DNA of 64,000 nt from positions 1 to 64,000 of the forward strand of contig NZ_JAETWB010000014.1 in the NCBI RefSeq assembly GCF_016773205.1, read 5' to 3'. Made by a program: the position numbers and the translations under genes. The notes beneath the pieces were generated by a model. It was not told where the DNA came from, searched no databases, and saw only the letters and a list, made by a program, of their open reading frames with translations. Source of the stretch: Belnapia arida (GTDB lineage Bacteria > Pseudomonadota > Alphaproteobacteria > Acetobacterales > Acetobacteraceae). This document shows, one piece after another, positions 1-8,527 of this stretch. Within the stretch, counting starts at the first letter, position 1. Each line of letters begins with the position of its first letter.

Positions 1-63
1 GACACCTTCACCCCAGCCGAGTGCGCCAACCACTTCGCCGCCGCCGGCTATGACGCAAACTGA
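1..63 (+). pseudogene. 3' end of an IS630-type transposase (cut by window edge)
   Basis: The first 20 codons read in frame from base 1 to a TGA at 61-63 and contain TPAECANHFAAAGYDAN. This closely matches the C-terminal end typical of IS630-family transposases, where an ECAN(Y/H) motif lies just before the stop. The rest of the gene lies outside the window, so I cannot tell whether the copy is intact. It is the first of many transposase pieces in the first 15 kb. The call rests on memory of the family's C-terminal motif; the short length keeps confidence moderate. Confidence 0.5.
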
Positions 64-281
64 TGGGAAAATGCTCTAAATGCTGGATCTGAGGCAAACG
101 GACTTGCTTGCGAGCCGGAAGAAAGCTTGGGCGGCCGGCGCAGAAAGCAGCGTTTCCGGTGGCTGGCGGTGAGACGGCCCCTTCCAGTACTACACCGCGC
201 GTTTAGCGGGCCTTGTTGAGGCATGAAGTCCGCGCGGTCACTTGGACGCAAGGTCGGCAGTCACCTCCTTTAGGTAGCAGG

Positions 282-1332
282 TCAGCACGGCGCTGCGAAA
301 CCAGCGCTCAGCGGGGTCTTGGTCCGCGGCGGTGGTCCAAGCGATGGCATAGGCGCCATCTGGATCTGGATCGGCAGTTGATCAACTTCCACGCCGCCCA
401 ACTCGACCAAGCGCCGCGCGAATGGCACCGGCACGGCAGCAATTGGGTCGGTTCCACGCAATGCTGGTAGCAGCATAGCGAAAGCGGTAACGCCGGCTGA
501 GACGGTCCGACCGCACCCCCAAGCCGCCAGTGCGTCGTCCACTATCTCGTGCAGGTCGCCTGCACGCGTTACCATTGCGTAGGGAGGCTGCAGAATTCGT
601 CCAGCGACGTGATCCCCGGGGTAGATGCGTCGCATACGTCACCTAATTCATGCGTTCCAGCACGCGCTGTCCCGTAGTGTCAGGCAGACCATCGCCCAGA
701 TACCCAGCAACGGCCGAGATGTCCCCGTTCGCCAGCATGGCCGGTATTCTTAGATGGTCGCCTTCGCGCTGCACGATGCGGCATCGCGGGGCCTCTTGTC
801 GCAGCTTAGCTAGCAGACCGGGCAGCACGATGATGGCCGTCAGCTCCGATGCGCCAAGACGGAAAATCCTTCCATCTGAGGCAGCGTCGAAGAGCGTCTC
901 TGCGGCCACGCTCGCCTCGAGGGCGCGCAGCGCGGGCAGGATGGAGGCGTAAAGCGCCTTGGCGCGGGGGGGGCGGCTGGAGACTCTTGCCGTCGACGCT
1001 GCTGCGCTAACCATCGCCACCCCCAGCCGCTTTACCATCGCGGCCCCGCCGGCGGTCGGCCGCACCAACACACTGCGACGGTCCCGGCCATCAATCGCCC
1101 TGGGCACCAACTCGAGTTCTTCCAGGCGGTCGAGCGCGCGGGTGGTGGCAGGCTTGTTGACATTAAGATGCGCCGCCAGCCCTTGGATGGTTGGCGGTTC
1201 GTCGGTCAGGCTGGCGTGAGGTGCGGCATGAGCACCGCATCCCGACTCGCGCTGCTTGCCAGCGCCGCCGCGCTGCTCGCTGCGGTCACCCGGCGCCGAG
1301 GTGGCCTTGCCTGCCTTTGAGGCCTTCGCCAC
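282..1332 (-). pseudogene. Chimeric MarR-LysR regulator remnant, frameshifted
   Basis: The N-terminal third of the 643-1332 reading frame is a MarR-type winged helix: LNVNKPATTRALDRLEELEL is the recognition helix and DRRSVLVRPTAGG the wing. It is followed without a break by the beginning of a LysR-type effector-binding domain (FRLGASELTAIIVLPGLLAK, later GDISAVAGYLGDGLP). That frame stops at 643. The expected LysR continuation resumes in another frame at 635-282 (GDLHEIVDDALAAWGCG, then VTAFAMLLPALRG). The product is therefore both a fusion of two unrelated regulator families and frameshifted. The MarR part lacks its usual first helices. Either a deletion joined two neighbouring regulator genes and the product decayed, or a chimeric gene later frameshifted. 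It is unlikely to be functional. Confidence 0.6.
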
Positions 1333-3417
1333 GGCTTGGCAGGCCTGCCAGCCCCATCGCCACCCAGCCTCAGCAACGGCCTTGGCGACGAAGGGTGCAA
1401 CGCTTGGTGCGAGCGTCAGTTGGAGGCGACGGAGCGGCTGGCCGAGGCGCTGGCCCGCAGCCTGGACGAGCTGGAGACCAAGCTCGCCGCGGCCATGGTG
1501 TGGTTCGACGCCAACGGCGCCGCCGGGCTCTGCAGCGGGGAAGCGGATTTCCTGCGCTCATGCCTGCGCGACCCACGTGCGCTGAGCAGGGGAGAGCATG
1601 AGTGCGCGTGCGCATATTTGCCGCTCGGACGTGGAGGATCTCTCACGGCGGGCCGCTGACGCCTGGGAAGGAACCCATGCCATGCAGCCGAGCTGACGGC
1701 CAGCGTCGGCGAGACCAGCCCGAGCCAATCGCATTCAACTACCTGGCCGGCGACCCCTCTGGCATCTGCTGCGCCAGACTCAGGAGGACGCAGAAACCTA
1801 CATGGGGCAGGTGGCGTTGGCCGAGGCCGCCAACCTCCGGGACGCGGCCGGCTGCGAGCTGGAAGCCCAGGGCATCAGCACGCCCAAGGCGATCGGCGAT
1901 GCGCTCGGCATGCCACCAGCCAGCATCTAAGCGGGCTTCATGCATAATGCAGACACGCTGCGGACCGAGATACGGCGGCGAAAAGATGGAACGGCAGCAC
2001 TGACGCCGTAGTTCGCCAGTCTCGGCCGAGCGCATCGCCCAGGTGACCGACGGCGGCACGGTCGTGACAGCCAGCGGCGAGACGGTGCCGGGGGAGGCAG
2101 ATGAGACAGGCCAGCACAAGAAAGCAATCAAGTGCTGCCGCTAGAAAGTAGCGCGGCTCCTAGCCAGTCCCGCATTTCAATGGATACACCGAAGGTGTCG
2201 CCAAGAGATAATTCCAGCGGCTTAAGGCGGCTTCTTTGCGCGGCCTTCTCTTTATTCGCAGGCAAATAGAGGGCTGCCTGAGGAGGTCAGGCGGGCCTGG
2301 GAGAAGGCAAGCTAGGCAGGGATGTCACGTTCCCTGCGATTGATGTCTCAACCCCAAACAACACTTCAGGTTTCGACACTGTCGCCCGCATCATCTTTCG
2401 GGCAAAAACAAAACGCTCGGGTTGGAGGCGCTCCGGCGGCGACAATTGGGGGATCAAGCCGCCGGAGCTTTCAGCCGTCCCAATGGGGGAGAATCAGGAC
2501 GACTTGCCTAAAAGCACAGTTATGCACAGCCCCCTTCCACCGCAAGTATACAATCGCTTGTGTTTGAAAAAAAAATCGCGCTTAGGTTGTGCCGCGGTAC
2601 GTAGTCGGGGGGCTAGGTGCCGCGTCAGGGACCGGCAGCGCGGATCAATCGGGGGATCGATCTGCGCTGCTGTTCTGAACCCGTCTGGGGCTAACGTCGG
2701 CAGCAGCATGGCCAACATTCCCGACATGAGCCTGCTTTCCGGCCCTCAGATGCCGCTCGCAAAGTCGAAATCTCGCCTGAGGTGCAATGTTGCACAACTC
2801 GGGGTTGTTGCGGCGCGGCTGGGAGTGCAGGTGCCACAGCCATCAAGCATCTAGGTAGGCCAACGGCAGCGATGATGATGCCAATCATCTCCAGCATCGC
2901 CGCCGACTTCGCGCGGCTCGCGCCGGAAGCGGTCAGAGGTGCGGCCCATATTCCTTGGCTGAAGGTAGGGAAGCCCTTCACCAACAGGTACGAAATGACG
3001 TTGTTTGCAATCCCAGGTTGCTATACTATGCGATCCGCAACCAGGATGGCACCCGTGAGCTACATGATCGAGGCCGCTTCCAAGCCACGCCGCGAGTTTA
3101 ATGCCGAGCCGAGTGGTTTGATGACCTACATCATCACCAGCGGCCTCGCACTTGCTGCCCTCTCCACCGCCTTTTGGTTCGTGAGTTAGGCAAAGCAGTT
3201 ACCTGCTGGCGAGCCTACAGGAGCATTGAGACGTGACCGGCTCTTGGCCGAGCGCGTCGCCTGTTTAGCGCTGTCTTGGAGTACCACAGCCTGGCGGACA
3301 GAATTGGTTGAAACCTTCTGACGCCAAATGGTGATCTTGACCGGAAGCGGACTGCTTTTCTGATAAAGGCATTACAGGCTGCATGGGAGGTTGCCACTTC
3401 TGATTTGTGGCAATGGC
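1333..3417. other. About 2 kb with no recognisable gene
   Basis: Several open stretches exist on both strands, for example plus-strand 1336-1659 and 2782-3189, but none has a clear ribosome binding site together with a protein pattern I recognise. A short in-frame stretch near 1803-1929 (GISTPKAIGDALGMPPASI) looks protein-like and could be part of a recombinase or DNA-binding protein, but it is too short to name. Around 2560-2575 there is a run of A. The low coding density matches the decayed character of the region. Confidence 0.4.
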
Positions 3418-3419
3418 GC

Positions 3420-3609
3420 CTTTTCGCACCCAGACGCCTTCCGCAGACCGTAATGGCGACCTCAGCCCAGCCACGGGCTCCGGGGGCGAAGGGAAAGATC
3501 GGCCGGTTGGGCCAGACCTCCGTCTGGACGCCCGCGCCATGGGGCGCCTAAGGGCCGGCAGCGCGAGAAGCCCCACGGTCAGGGCGCGGTATTCCGGATG
3601 ATATGTCAT
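3420..3609 (-). pseudogene. N-terminal remnant of a Bug-type (tripartite tricarboxylate) solute-binding protein
   Basis: From the ATG at 3609, preceded by a good Shine-Dalgarno (GGGAGGAAACAAC), the minus strand reads a hydrophobic leader (MTYHPEYRALTVGLLALPAL). After a frameshift it reads WPNRPIFPFAPGARG, which corresponds to the WPxRPIRxxVPFxPGG start of mature Bug-family proteins. Nothing recognisable follows. It lies directly downstream of the CoA-transferase remnant on the same strand, an arrangement common for Bug genes in catabolic operons. The fragment is too short and too damaged to make a binding protein. Confidence 0.5.
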
Positions 3610-3639
3610 GTTGTTTCCTCCCTCGTTGCCGGGCGGTGC

Positions 3640-4040
3640 GGGATTTCCTCTGCGATACAAGGACCGCCTCCGTGCCAATGATGCCGGTGGCCATCAGCGC
3701 CGCAAGTTCCTCTCCCGAAAGCCCGAGCAGCCACCCCAGCACTGCCGCATTGTCCTCTCCCAAAAGGGAAGTTGGACGGCGTACCGGGAAGGGGCGCTGA
3801 CCTGCCTCCCGGAACGGCGCAGAATGCTGGTCATGGTGGCCGAGCCACCCCCTCCACCGGCTGCCAAAAGCCGCGGGCGTCCCGCTGGGGATCCCGCACG
3901 AGCGCCGTCGGCTAGTGGACCACGCCAGCCGCGACCCCAACCTCCTGCAGGACCGCCACGGCCGCATCCGCATCGCGTCCGGCAGCCCAGGCGGCGATGG
4001 TGGCTTCCAATTCGGCCTCCTGGGCGCTGCGACTGAGCAC
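3640..4040 (-). pseudogene. C-terminal remnant of a CaiB/BaiF family III CoA-transferase
   Basis: Read on the minus strand, bases near 4036-3880 encode ELEATIAAWAAGRDADAAVA and then LQEVGVAAGVVH followed by a TAG. In another frame, 3810-3655 encode RRPTSLLGEDNAAVLGWLLG and LSGEELAALMATGIIGT. Both segments match in order the C-terminal part of family III CoA-transferases (the AxWxxxRDAxxAVAxLQxxGVPAG region and the terminal LGEHNxxVLxxLLGLSxEEIAxLxxxGVIG region). An internal stop and a frameshift separate them and the catalytic N-terminal half is missing. It is therefore a dead gene, the partner of the broken Bug gene just downstream. Confidence 0.6.
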
Positions 4041-4109
4041 CCCTCCGGCTAACGGCTTATCTTGATCCGCGTTAACCTAGCCGTCATCGGAAAGGAGGAT
4101 ACAGGACAG

Positions 4110-4304
4110 ATGCCTGACCTACCGGCCTATGCCCAGAAAATCACCGATCAAGGCTATCATGCAGGGCGAGAAGGCCTGCCGAAAGCCGATAACCCGTATA
4201 CTGGCAAAGACTGCGAGTACGAGCTGTGCTGGAACGTAGGCCACGATCGTCGCTCTGAGGTTTTCAGCCGCACGCACGGCAGGCATCTGGTCAAGCATTC
4301 GTAA
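4110..4304 (+). CDS. Small protein resembling ribosome modulation factor (Rmf/CrpP-like)
   Basis: A 64-residue reading frame starts with ATG at 4110, 11 bases after AGGAGG. Its core QGYHAGREGLPKADNPY followed by CWNVGHDRR has the layout of the RMF family: GYxAGxxG, a short linker, a (C/N)PY turn, then W-x-x-G-x-x-x-x-R. RMF binds 70S ribosomes and drives 100S dimer formation in stationary phase; many short homologues of unknown role occur in proteobacteria. The second glycine/tryptophan block is less standard here than in E. coli RMF and the tail after it is unrelated. The start rests on the strong binding site. The similarity is recognised by eye from a short motif, so function is tentative. 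Confidence 0.5.
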   Translation: MPDLPAYAQKITDQGYHAGREGLPKADNPYTGKDCEYELCWNVGHDRRSEVFSRTHGRHLVKHS

Positions 4305-4549
4305 GGGAGACTTGCGGCTCGATCTGGCATGGCCTTCTCCCCGGATCCACTCCGCAATTGTCCGTCCCGAGCCCGAGCTGACCACAACCGAGGGTACGCC
4401 GGATGGCTCCTCTTACTGCCGCCCAGGCAGACTACATGCTTCCAGAGCGGCCGCTATGTGGCATGCCAGTAAGGCCGAGGAGGCGAAGTGGCTGTGCGAG
4501 GCGCTGGCTGAAGCGCGGCAGCCATTCCGGCGACGGTGGATCGGGTGAA

Positions 4550-4840
4550 ATGACCACTGATCCCGTCGATCCCGTCGCCTTGCTGACCGGCACCCTGGCA
4601 GGTTTATCCAAGAGGCAGCAGGCAGCCACCTTGGAGCGCGTGATGCAGGCTTATGTGCGGATCTGTCAGGATGCATATCCCCACAAGTCGCTGGCCGAAG
4701 TCACTGGGCAGTTCGGCGCCATCGCCGAGGCTGCGACGGCGCGGTTGGCGGAGGCGAGGGCGGAAGCGGAGAGGAGAGCTGCGACGGCACGGCTTGCGAA
4801 GCTGATGGCGGCAGCCTCAGCCGGGAGCGGGACAGCATAG
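4550..4840 (+). CDS. Small helical hypothetical protein
   Basis: ATG at 4550 opens a 96-residue frame ending at a TAG at 4838-4840. The protein has an acidic start (MTTDPVDPVALLTGTLAG), a KRQQAATLERVMQAYVRICQ helix, and a strongly predicted C-terminal helix rich in Ala, Arg and Glu (LAEARAEAERRAATARLAKL). There is no signal peptide, membrane segment or known domain. The heptad-like pattern suggests a coiled coil. No strong ribosome binding site precedes the start, so an earlier in-frame start upstream is possible. I do not recognise it. Confidence 0.4.
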   Translation: MTTDPVDPVALLTGTLAGLSKRQQAATLERVMQAYVRICQDAYPHKSLAEVTGQFGAIAEAATARLAEARAEAERRAATARLAKLMAAASAGSGTA

Positions 4841-5192
4841 CTGCCAGCGATTACAACCGAGCATTCCATCCGAGCCCAGGCTCCTGGTCCTGTACTAAGG
4901 CGCCGGTGCCGCACTGGTTGAGTGCTTGGCATTGTGGTTCAGAGACCGTACGCATCTGCCGACTACCCAGTAGCATTGGCCAGTTTCCGGACCCGCCAGC
5001 CGCTCGTCCTGAGCCCGAGCTAAACCGCATCCGAGGGCCCACTCGGCGACCTATCCTACCGCTCCCGCGGCGCCGCGATCGACTGCCAGAAGGGCGACCA
5101 CGTCCGCCGCTTGCTCATGCCAGACCGCCCACTATACGGCCGAAGCTTCGGCGTCGTCGGCACCATCACTCCGCTCGTAGATCTGTAGCTCG

Positions 5193-5384
5193 ATGAGCAG
5201 AGGATACCGAGCTGTATGCGGTTGGTGCCGAAGGCGAAGCGAAGAATTGCCTCGGCCGAAGCTCGCACCCAAGTTGGTGGTCGTCTGCGCTAAGTGCGGC
5301 GCCCAATATCAAAATCCAGGCGGTAAGGACCGACACTGGCGGTGCCGGAGGTGCGAGATGTCGCTTCACCGGCAAGGCAGCTGA
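5193..5384 (+). CDS. Possible small zinc-ribbon protein
   Basis: A 63-residue frame with three CxxC pairs: CGWC, CAKC and CRRC. The last two flank GAQYQNPGGKDRHWR, a spacing compatible with a zinc ribbon. The cysteine spacing is the only support; there is no clear ribosome binding site and the region is gene-poor, so it may be a chance frame or a relic. Confidence 0.25.
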   Translation: MSRGYRAVCGWCRRRSEELPRPKLAPKLVVVCAKCGAQYQNPGGKDRHWRCRRCEMSLHRQGS

Positions 5385-5425
5385 CCTCAATCACCGCTTC
5401 GACTCTACAGGGGCGCATCTCTGCA

Positions 5426-5659
5426 TCATCGGCGAGATCTCCGCCCAATCGCTTCCAACCAAGCCTTCGCGCCTTGCATGAGCCTCTCTTCCTCGGTCAT
5501 GCCAGTTCTATTCTGACCTGCCCCAGAAGCCTGAGTTGCCAATTCGCCCTTCGCCAAGTGCACAGGCTCATCGCGGTTGAGCGCTTGCGGCATCGCGCTC
5601 CATGACAGCAAGGCGATGCCGATGGCGCCCAGCGTACATGCGATCTGGCTGCACTTCAT
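5426..5659 (-). CDS. Small secreted hypothetical protein
   Basis: The frame from ATG at 5659 encodes 77 residues with a typical signal peptide: a short basic start (MK), a hydrophobic core (IACTLGAIGIALLSW) and a plausible cleavage site after SAMPQA. The mature part is short, polar and ends in a basic tail (GRRSRR). No domain is recognised. An in-frame ATG 39 bases upstream exists but would bury the leader. It lies upstream, on the same strand, of nothing obviously related. Confidence is limited by its size. Confidence 0.4.
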   Translation of the reverse strand: MKCSQIACTLGAIGIALLSWSAMPQALNRDEPVHLAKGELATQASGAGQNRTGMTEEERLMQGAKAWLEAIGRRSRR

Positions 5660-5772
5660 GGAATGACGCCGAGCGATGGGCCAATCAGGACAGAGCACAC
5701 CTGTTGCAGAACGCGAAAGGGCGCCAAAGGCGCCCCATGCATCAGCGTCATCAGCGCTGAGGCTGGGCGCGG

Positions 5773-6114
5773 TCAGCCACCCTGGCGGGTGAGTTGGCCG
5801 GCAAGGGTTGGGCTGCCTGCCGCAGCCGGGACATAGACCAGGGTCTGCTCACGGCCGCCGCCGACCAGTTGGGCCACACTGCTGCTCTGCTGCTGCCTCG
5901 TGGTCTGACCCGAATAGGCAATGCTGCGATTGGTGCTCTCGCCGATGATGCGGGCATAGCCGCCACCGACCACATTCTGGCTCGGCGTCACGTACTCAAC
6001 GCGGGGGCCACCATCGGCGCCGCCACCCACCAGGCGGGGACCGTGGTCTTGCGCCTGGGCAGCGCCCACGGCACCGAGGGCGATCAGCGAGGCAAATACA
6101 GTGGTGCGGAACAT
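5773..6114 (-). CDS. Small secreted glycine-rich protein
   Basis: The ATG at 6114 is preceded by GACGGAGAACCAAGAC, a good ribosome binding site, and begins a 113-residue protein with a clean signal peptide (MFRTTVFASLIALGAVGAAQA, cleaved at AQA-QD). The mature chain holds two VGGG patches and is Ser/Gln rich in the middle (QTTRQQQSSSVAQ). The motif spaced as LVGGG...VVGGG...LVGGG suggests degenerate repeats. There are no cysteines or membrane segments. A periplasmic or exported role is likely but no function can be assigned. The longer frame starting at 6231 is rejected because the leader sits at the internal Met. Confidence 0.6.
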   Translation of the reverse strand: MFRTTVFASLIALGAVGAAQAQDHGPRLVGGGADGGPRVEYVTPSQNVVGGGYARIIGESTNRSIAYSGQTTRQQQSSSVAQLVGGGREQTLVYVPAAAGSPTLAGQLTRQGG

Positions 6115-6301
6115 GTCTTGGTTCTCCGTCTCGGAGGCCGGCGGTTCAGGGCATGATGCCCAACCGGCCTTGCTTGAGGCGGAAGATGATCCCCTCATCG
6201 GCTCCACACCAATACGAAGCCTGGATGCCATGCATCCACCGGATGGATGAACGGCGCGGCGGCTACATGGTTACCTGGAAGCCTCGAGACAGGAGGATGC
6301 A

Positions 6302-6538
6302 ATGCCGCGCCGTCCCGCCATGCCCGTGCAGGATCTCACGCTGGAGACAGCCATAGACCACTACTGCGCCACCTTTGGCCGCGATGCGTTGCCTTGCATA
6401 GCGGGCCTCGACAGCGCCATGGCCGGTGCTGCCGCAGTTATGCTGGCTGATGCGGTCACGGCTCGGCGCCCGTTGCGATACTGCGCCATCGCTGATGCGC
6501 TCGGGGGGCCGCAGCCGCCAGAATGCGCATCGCTGTAG
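6302..6538 (+). CDS. Small hypothetical protein
   Basis: A perfect AGGAGG at 6291-6296 sits 5 bases before the ATG at 6302, the best-placed binding site in this region. The 78-residue product has an N-terminal segment DLTLETAIDHYCATFGRDAL, an alanine-rich helix (SAMAGAAAVMLADAVTARR) and ends after PQPPECASL. There is no signal peptide. No family is recognised. The gene is divergent from the secreted protein ending at 5773 and the two are separated by about 190 bases. Confidence 0.45.
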   Translation: MPRRPAMPVQDLTLETAIDHYCATFGRDALPCIAGLDSAMAGAAAVMLADAVTARRPLRYCAIADALGGPQPPECASL

Positions 6539-6739
6539 TTTTCTCGAATGCCAGTCTACATGCCGGACATACGCCATCGGCCGCGTGGCCGCGCTATATG
6601 GGCTTCACGCCGAAGCGGGTGTGCGGAGCGTCCGGTTGTAGCACAAGCTCAACATCATCGGCTGACGCTGCAGCCCCCGTGTTGCGACTCGATCAGAGAT
6701 ACCGCCGCGGGATCCTCGACAGCCTGAAACTGGTATAGC

Positions 6740-7021
6740 CTAATAGGTACGGTGGTCGCGCGGCCGATTGCCTCGGCTATAGTGTGCTGGCCGGCCGTAT
6801 CCCCGTGGCGGCGCTGTCACAGCACCCCCAACCGCTCCTACGCCAGCACCAACAAGCGCGCCTGTCACAGGGTCACCACCCGCAATGGCACCAACGCCAG
6901 CTCCGGCCCCAGCGCCAATCAGGCCGCCTGTCAGTGCTCTCTCGCCGGGTGAGCGGCCACACGCGGTGAGGCTGACGCTGCTCAAAAGCATGACGGCGAC
7001 GTAGGCGATACGGCGAGACAT
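6740..7021 (-). CDS. Glycine-zipper lipoprotein
   Basis: The 93-residue product begins with a lipoprotein leader (MSRRIAYVAVMLLSSVSLTAC, lipobox LTAC) and carries a glycine-zipper stretch (GGLIGAGAGAGVGAIAGGDP, then GALVGAGVGAVGGAV), the pattern seen in small outer-membrane-associated lipoproteins such as the SlyB/OsmB-like group. A basic, tyrosine-containing tail (RPAHYSRGNRPRDHRTY) follows. AGAGGT lies 5 bases upstream of the ATG. The acylated cysteine would anchor it in a membrane and the zipper could associate with or insert into the bilayer. Its role is unknown; such proteins are often envelope-stress related. Confidence 0.7.
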   Translation of the reverse strand: MSRRIAYVAVMLLSSVSLTACGRSPGERALTGGLIGAGAGAGVGAIAGGDPVTGALVGAGVGAVGGAVTAPPRGYGRPAHYSRGNRPRDHRTY

Positions 7022-7315
7022 GTGGACCTCTATGAATATGCCGTCCAGACCGTTACCACTGGCGACTACTCAACCACATACGCTTTTCTCCATGAAAATT
7101 CAACCTTAGATTGCGCACCAAACCAGCCATGGATTTCACTGCTCACTCAGTCCGGACCAGTTGTCGCGAGGCACTCGACTCTCCAGTTACAGACATGGCA
7201 GATCGCCTTTAGAAGCTCGTTCAATGAGAAGTTGCGCTCCGCGTCGGTCGTGCAGATCGGCGGCGTAGACATGAGGAAAGAGAATCAGGCCAGCCGTATC
7301 GACAAGAATGTGCCG

Positions 7316-7882
7316 TCAGTGACGCCGCCTGAACAGCCGTCGCCACCACGAGGGACCGGGCTCATCCTCGATCCAGGCGTACCCGGCTTTCTTGTCCCAT
7401 CGGCGCGGCGCTTCCTCTGACGAGGCCGATCCCCTCCCTGCCCTAGGTTGTGGAATGCGGGACAAGTCTTGATCCCGATCAAAGCGGTAAGGATCTTCTG
7501 GCCGCTCTGCGGAGTAGCGATCCGGCCTAGCCATGGACTGGACCGCTGCCGTCGCAGCCTGTGCCGTTAATACCGCTTCTTGAATAGCAGTCAGCAGCTC
7601 CCGGCGCATCTGCTCGACCTTTTCCCTTGCCACCGCCTCCGCAGCTTCGGCGCGCTGAACCGCGTCTCGCGCCGATTGCTCCGCAACAGCGGCTCGGACC
7701 TCGGCAGCATGTCGCGCTTCCGCCTCAGCTTTCCGAGCTTGCCGATCCACTTCGGCACGCTGTTCAGCCGCTTGAGCGTGCCTCTCGGCTTCCTCCGCGC
7801 GGTGTCGCAGTTCGCCGGTAAGCCGCTCCAGAGCGGTGAGGACGGTATCAATTGCGGGGGCGGGCGCGGGCGGGTTGCTCAT
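7316..7882 (-). CDS. Coiled-coil hypothetical protein
   Basis: A 188-residue protein from ATG at 7882. After a proline/alanine start, residues from about 10 to 110 form one long Ala/Glu/Arg heptad helix (for example ERHAQAAEQRAEVDRQARKA). This is followed by a disordered, charged tail (RPDRYSAERPEDPYRFDRDQ) and a C-terminus rich in Trp and Arg (WWRRLFRRRH). There is no signal peptide; the basic aromatic tail could contact membrane or nucleic acid. No family is recognised. The overlapping plus-strand frame at 7022-7420 is considered a shadow in its 3' part. The ribosome binding site is weak. Confidence 0.5.
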   Translation of the reverse strand: MSNPPAPAPAIDTVLTALERLTGELRHRAEEAERHAQAAEQRAEVDRQARKAEAEARHAAEVRAAVAEQSARDAVQRAEAAEAVAREKVEQMRRELLTAIQEAVLTAQAATAAVQSMARPDRYSAERPEDPYRFDRDQDLSRIPQPRAGRGSASSEEAPRRWDKKAGYAWIEDEPGPSWWRRLFRRRH

Positions 7883-8066
7883 GAATGTATCCAGCCCTGG
7901 TTCGCTTGGGATCAGTCCGGGGGCGGACCCGGACGTGCCCTAAGCGGACTTTCCCCGCAAAGGTTCGCAGCTCAGTACGAAAAGGCTGCTGGGCCAAGCT
8001 CCTCGCGCGAGAATGAGAGCCGAAGCATTACCCGTTTGGTTAGGCGGTTTTGCCTTGTTGCGAAGC

Positions 8067-8285
8067 TCATGCGATGGCCTCGAGGAGGACAAGGCGCTTG
8101 AGGTTGTAGTTGAGCCCGTGCAGCAGCACTTGCGCACACTGCGTCTGGTCCAGCTTGGCGGTGAGCGCCTCGCCTTGACGCCGCTTTACGACAGGCATGA
8201 CGGTCACCGCCATCTTCTGGTGGCAGACGACGCGATCGGCTTCCGCGCTGGTCTTACCGAGACGCCGAACCATCTCCTGCCGCAT
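8067..8285 (-). pseudogene. C-terminal remnant of a DDE transposase
   Basis: The minus strand from 8285 ends with KLDQTQCAQVLLHGLNYNLK followed by RLVLLEAIA and a stop. This matches the end of many IS4/IS5-type DDE transposases, where a catalytic-Glu-containing VVKRRxGEAL segment is followed by a short linker and (L/A)xNLxRL. The sequence VMPVVKRRQGEALTAKL fits that position. Upstream of 8285 the frame breaks and no conserved D motifs are visible. It is a different element from the IS5 copy beginning 240 bases away on the plus strand. Confidence 0.5.
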
Positions 8286-8527
8286 CGGGGATGATTGCGA
8301 TCACGCGGGTCGAGCGCCGCTTCTTGGCCGGAATCAGGCTGTCGATTCCGAGGATCTCACGGCAGTATCGATGTTTCGCTTCGCTGTCACAGCCAGCGTC
8401 CGCCGCGCTCGCCGGAGACGGAAGGTCGGCGAAGTCGCCGCGCGCTCCTATGAGACCTGTGCGTGGATGTATGTGGACGCGCTACGCTCTGGTTAATTCG
8501 CATGTCCTGGAGGCGACGGAAGTCGGC

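Noticed and set aside
7022-7420. 132-codon plus-strand frame between the lipoprotein and coiled-coil genes
   Set aside because: Its 3' third overlaps the better-supported coiled-coil gene on the other strand and no family pattern or strong ribosome binding site supports it.
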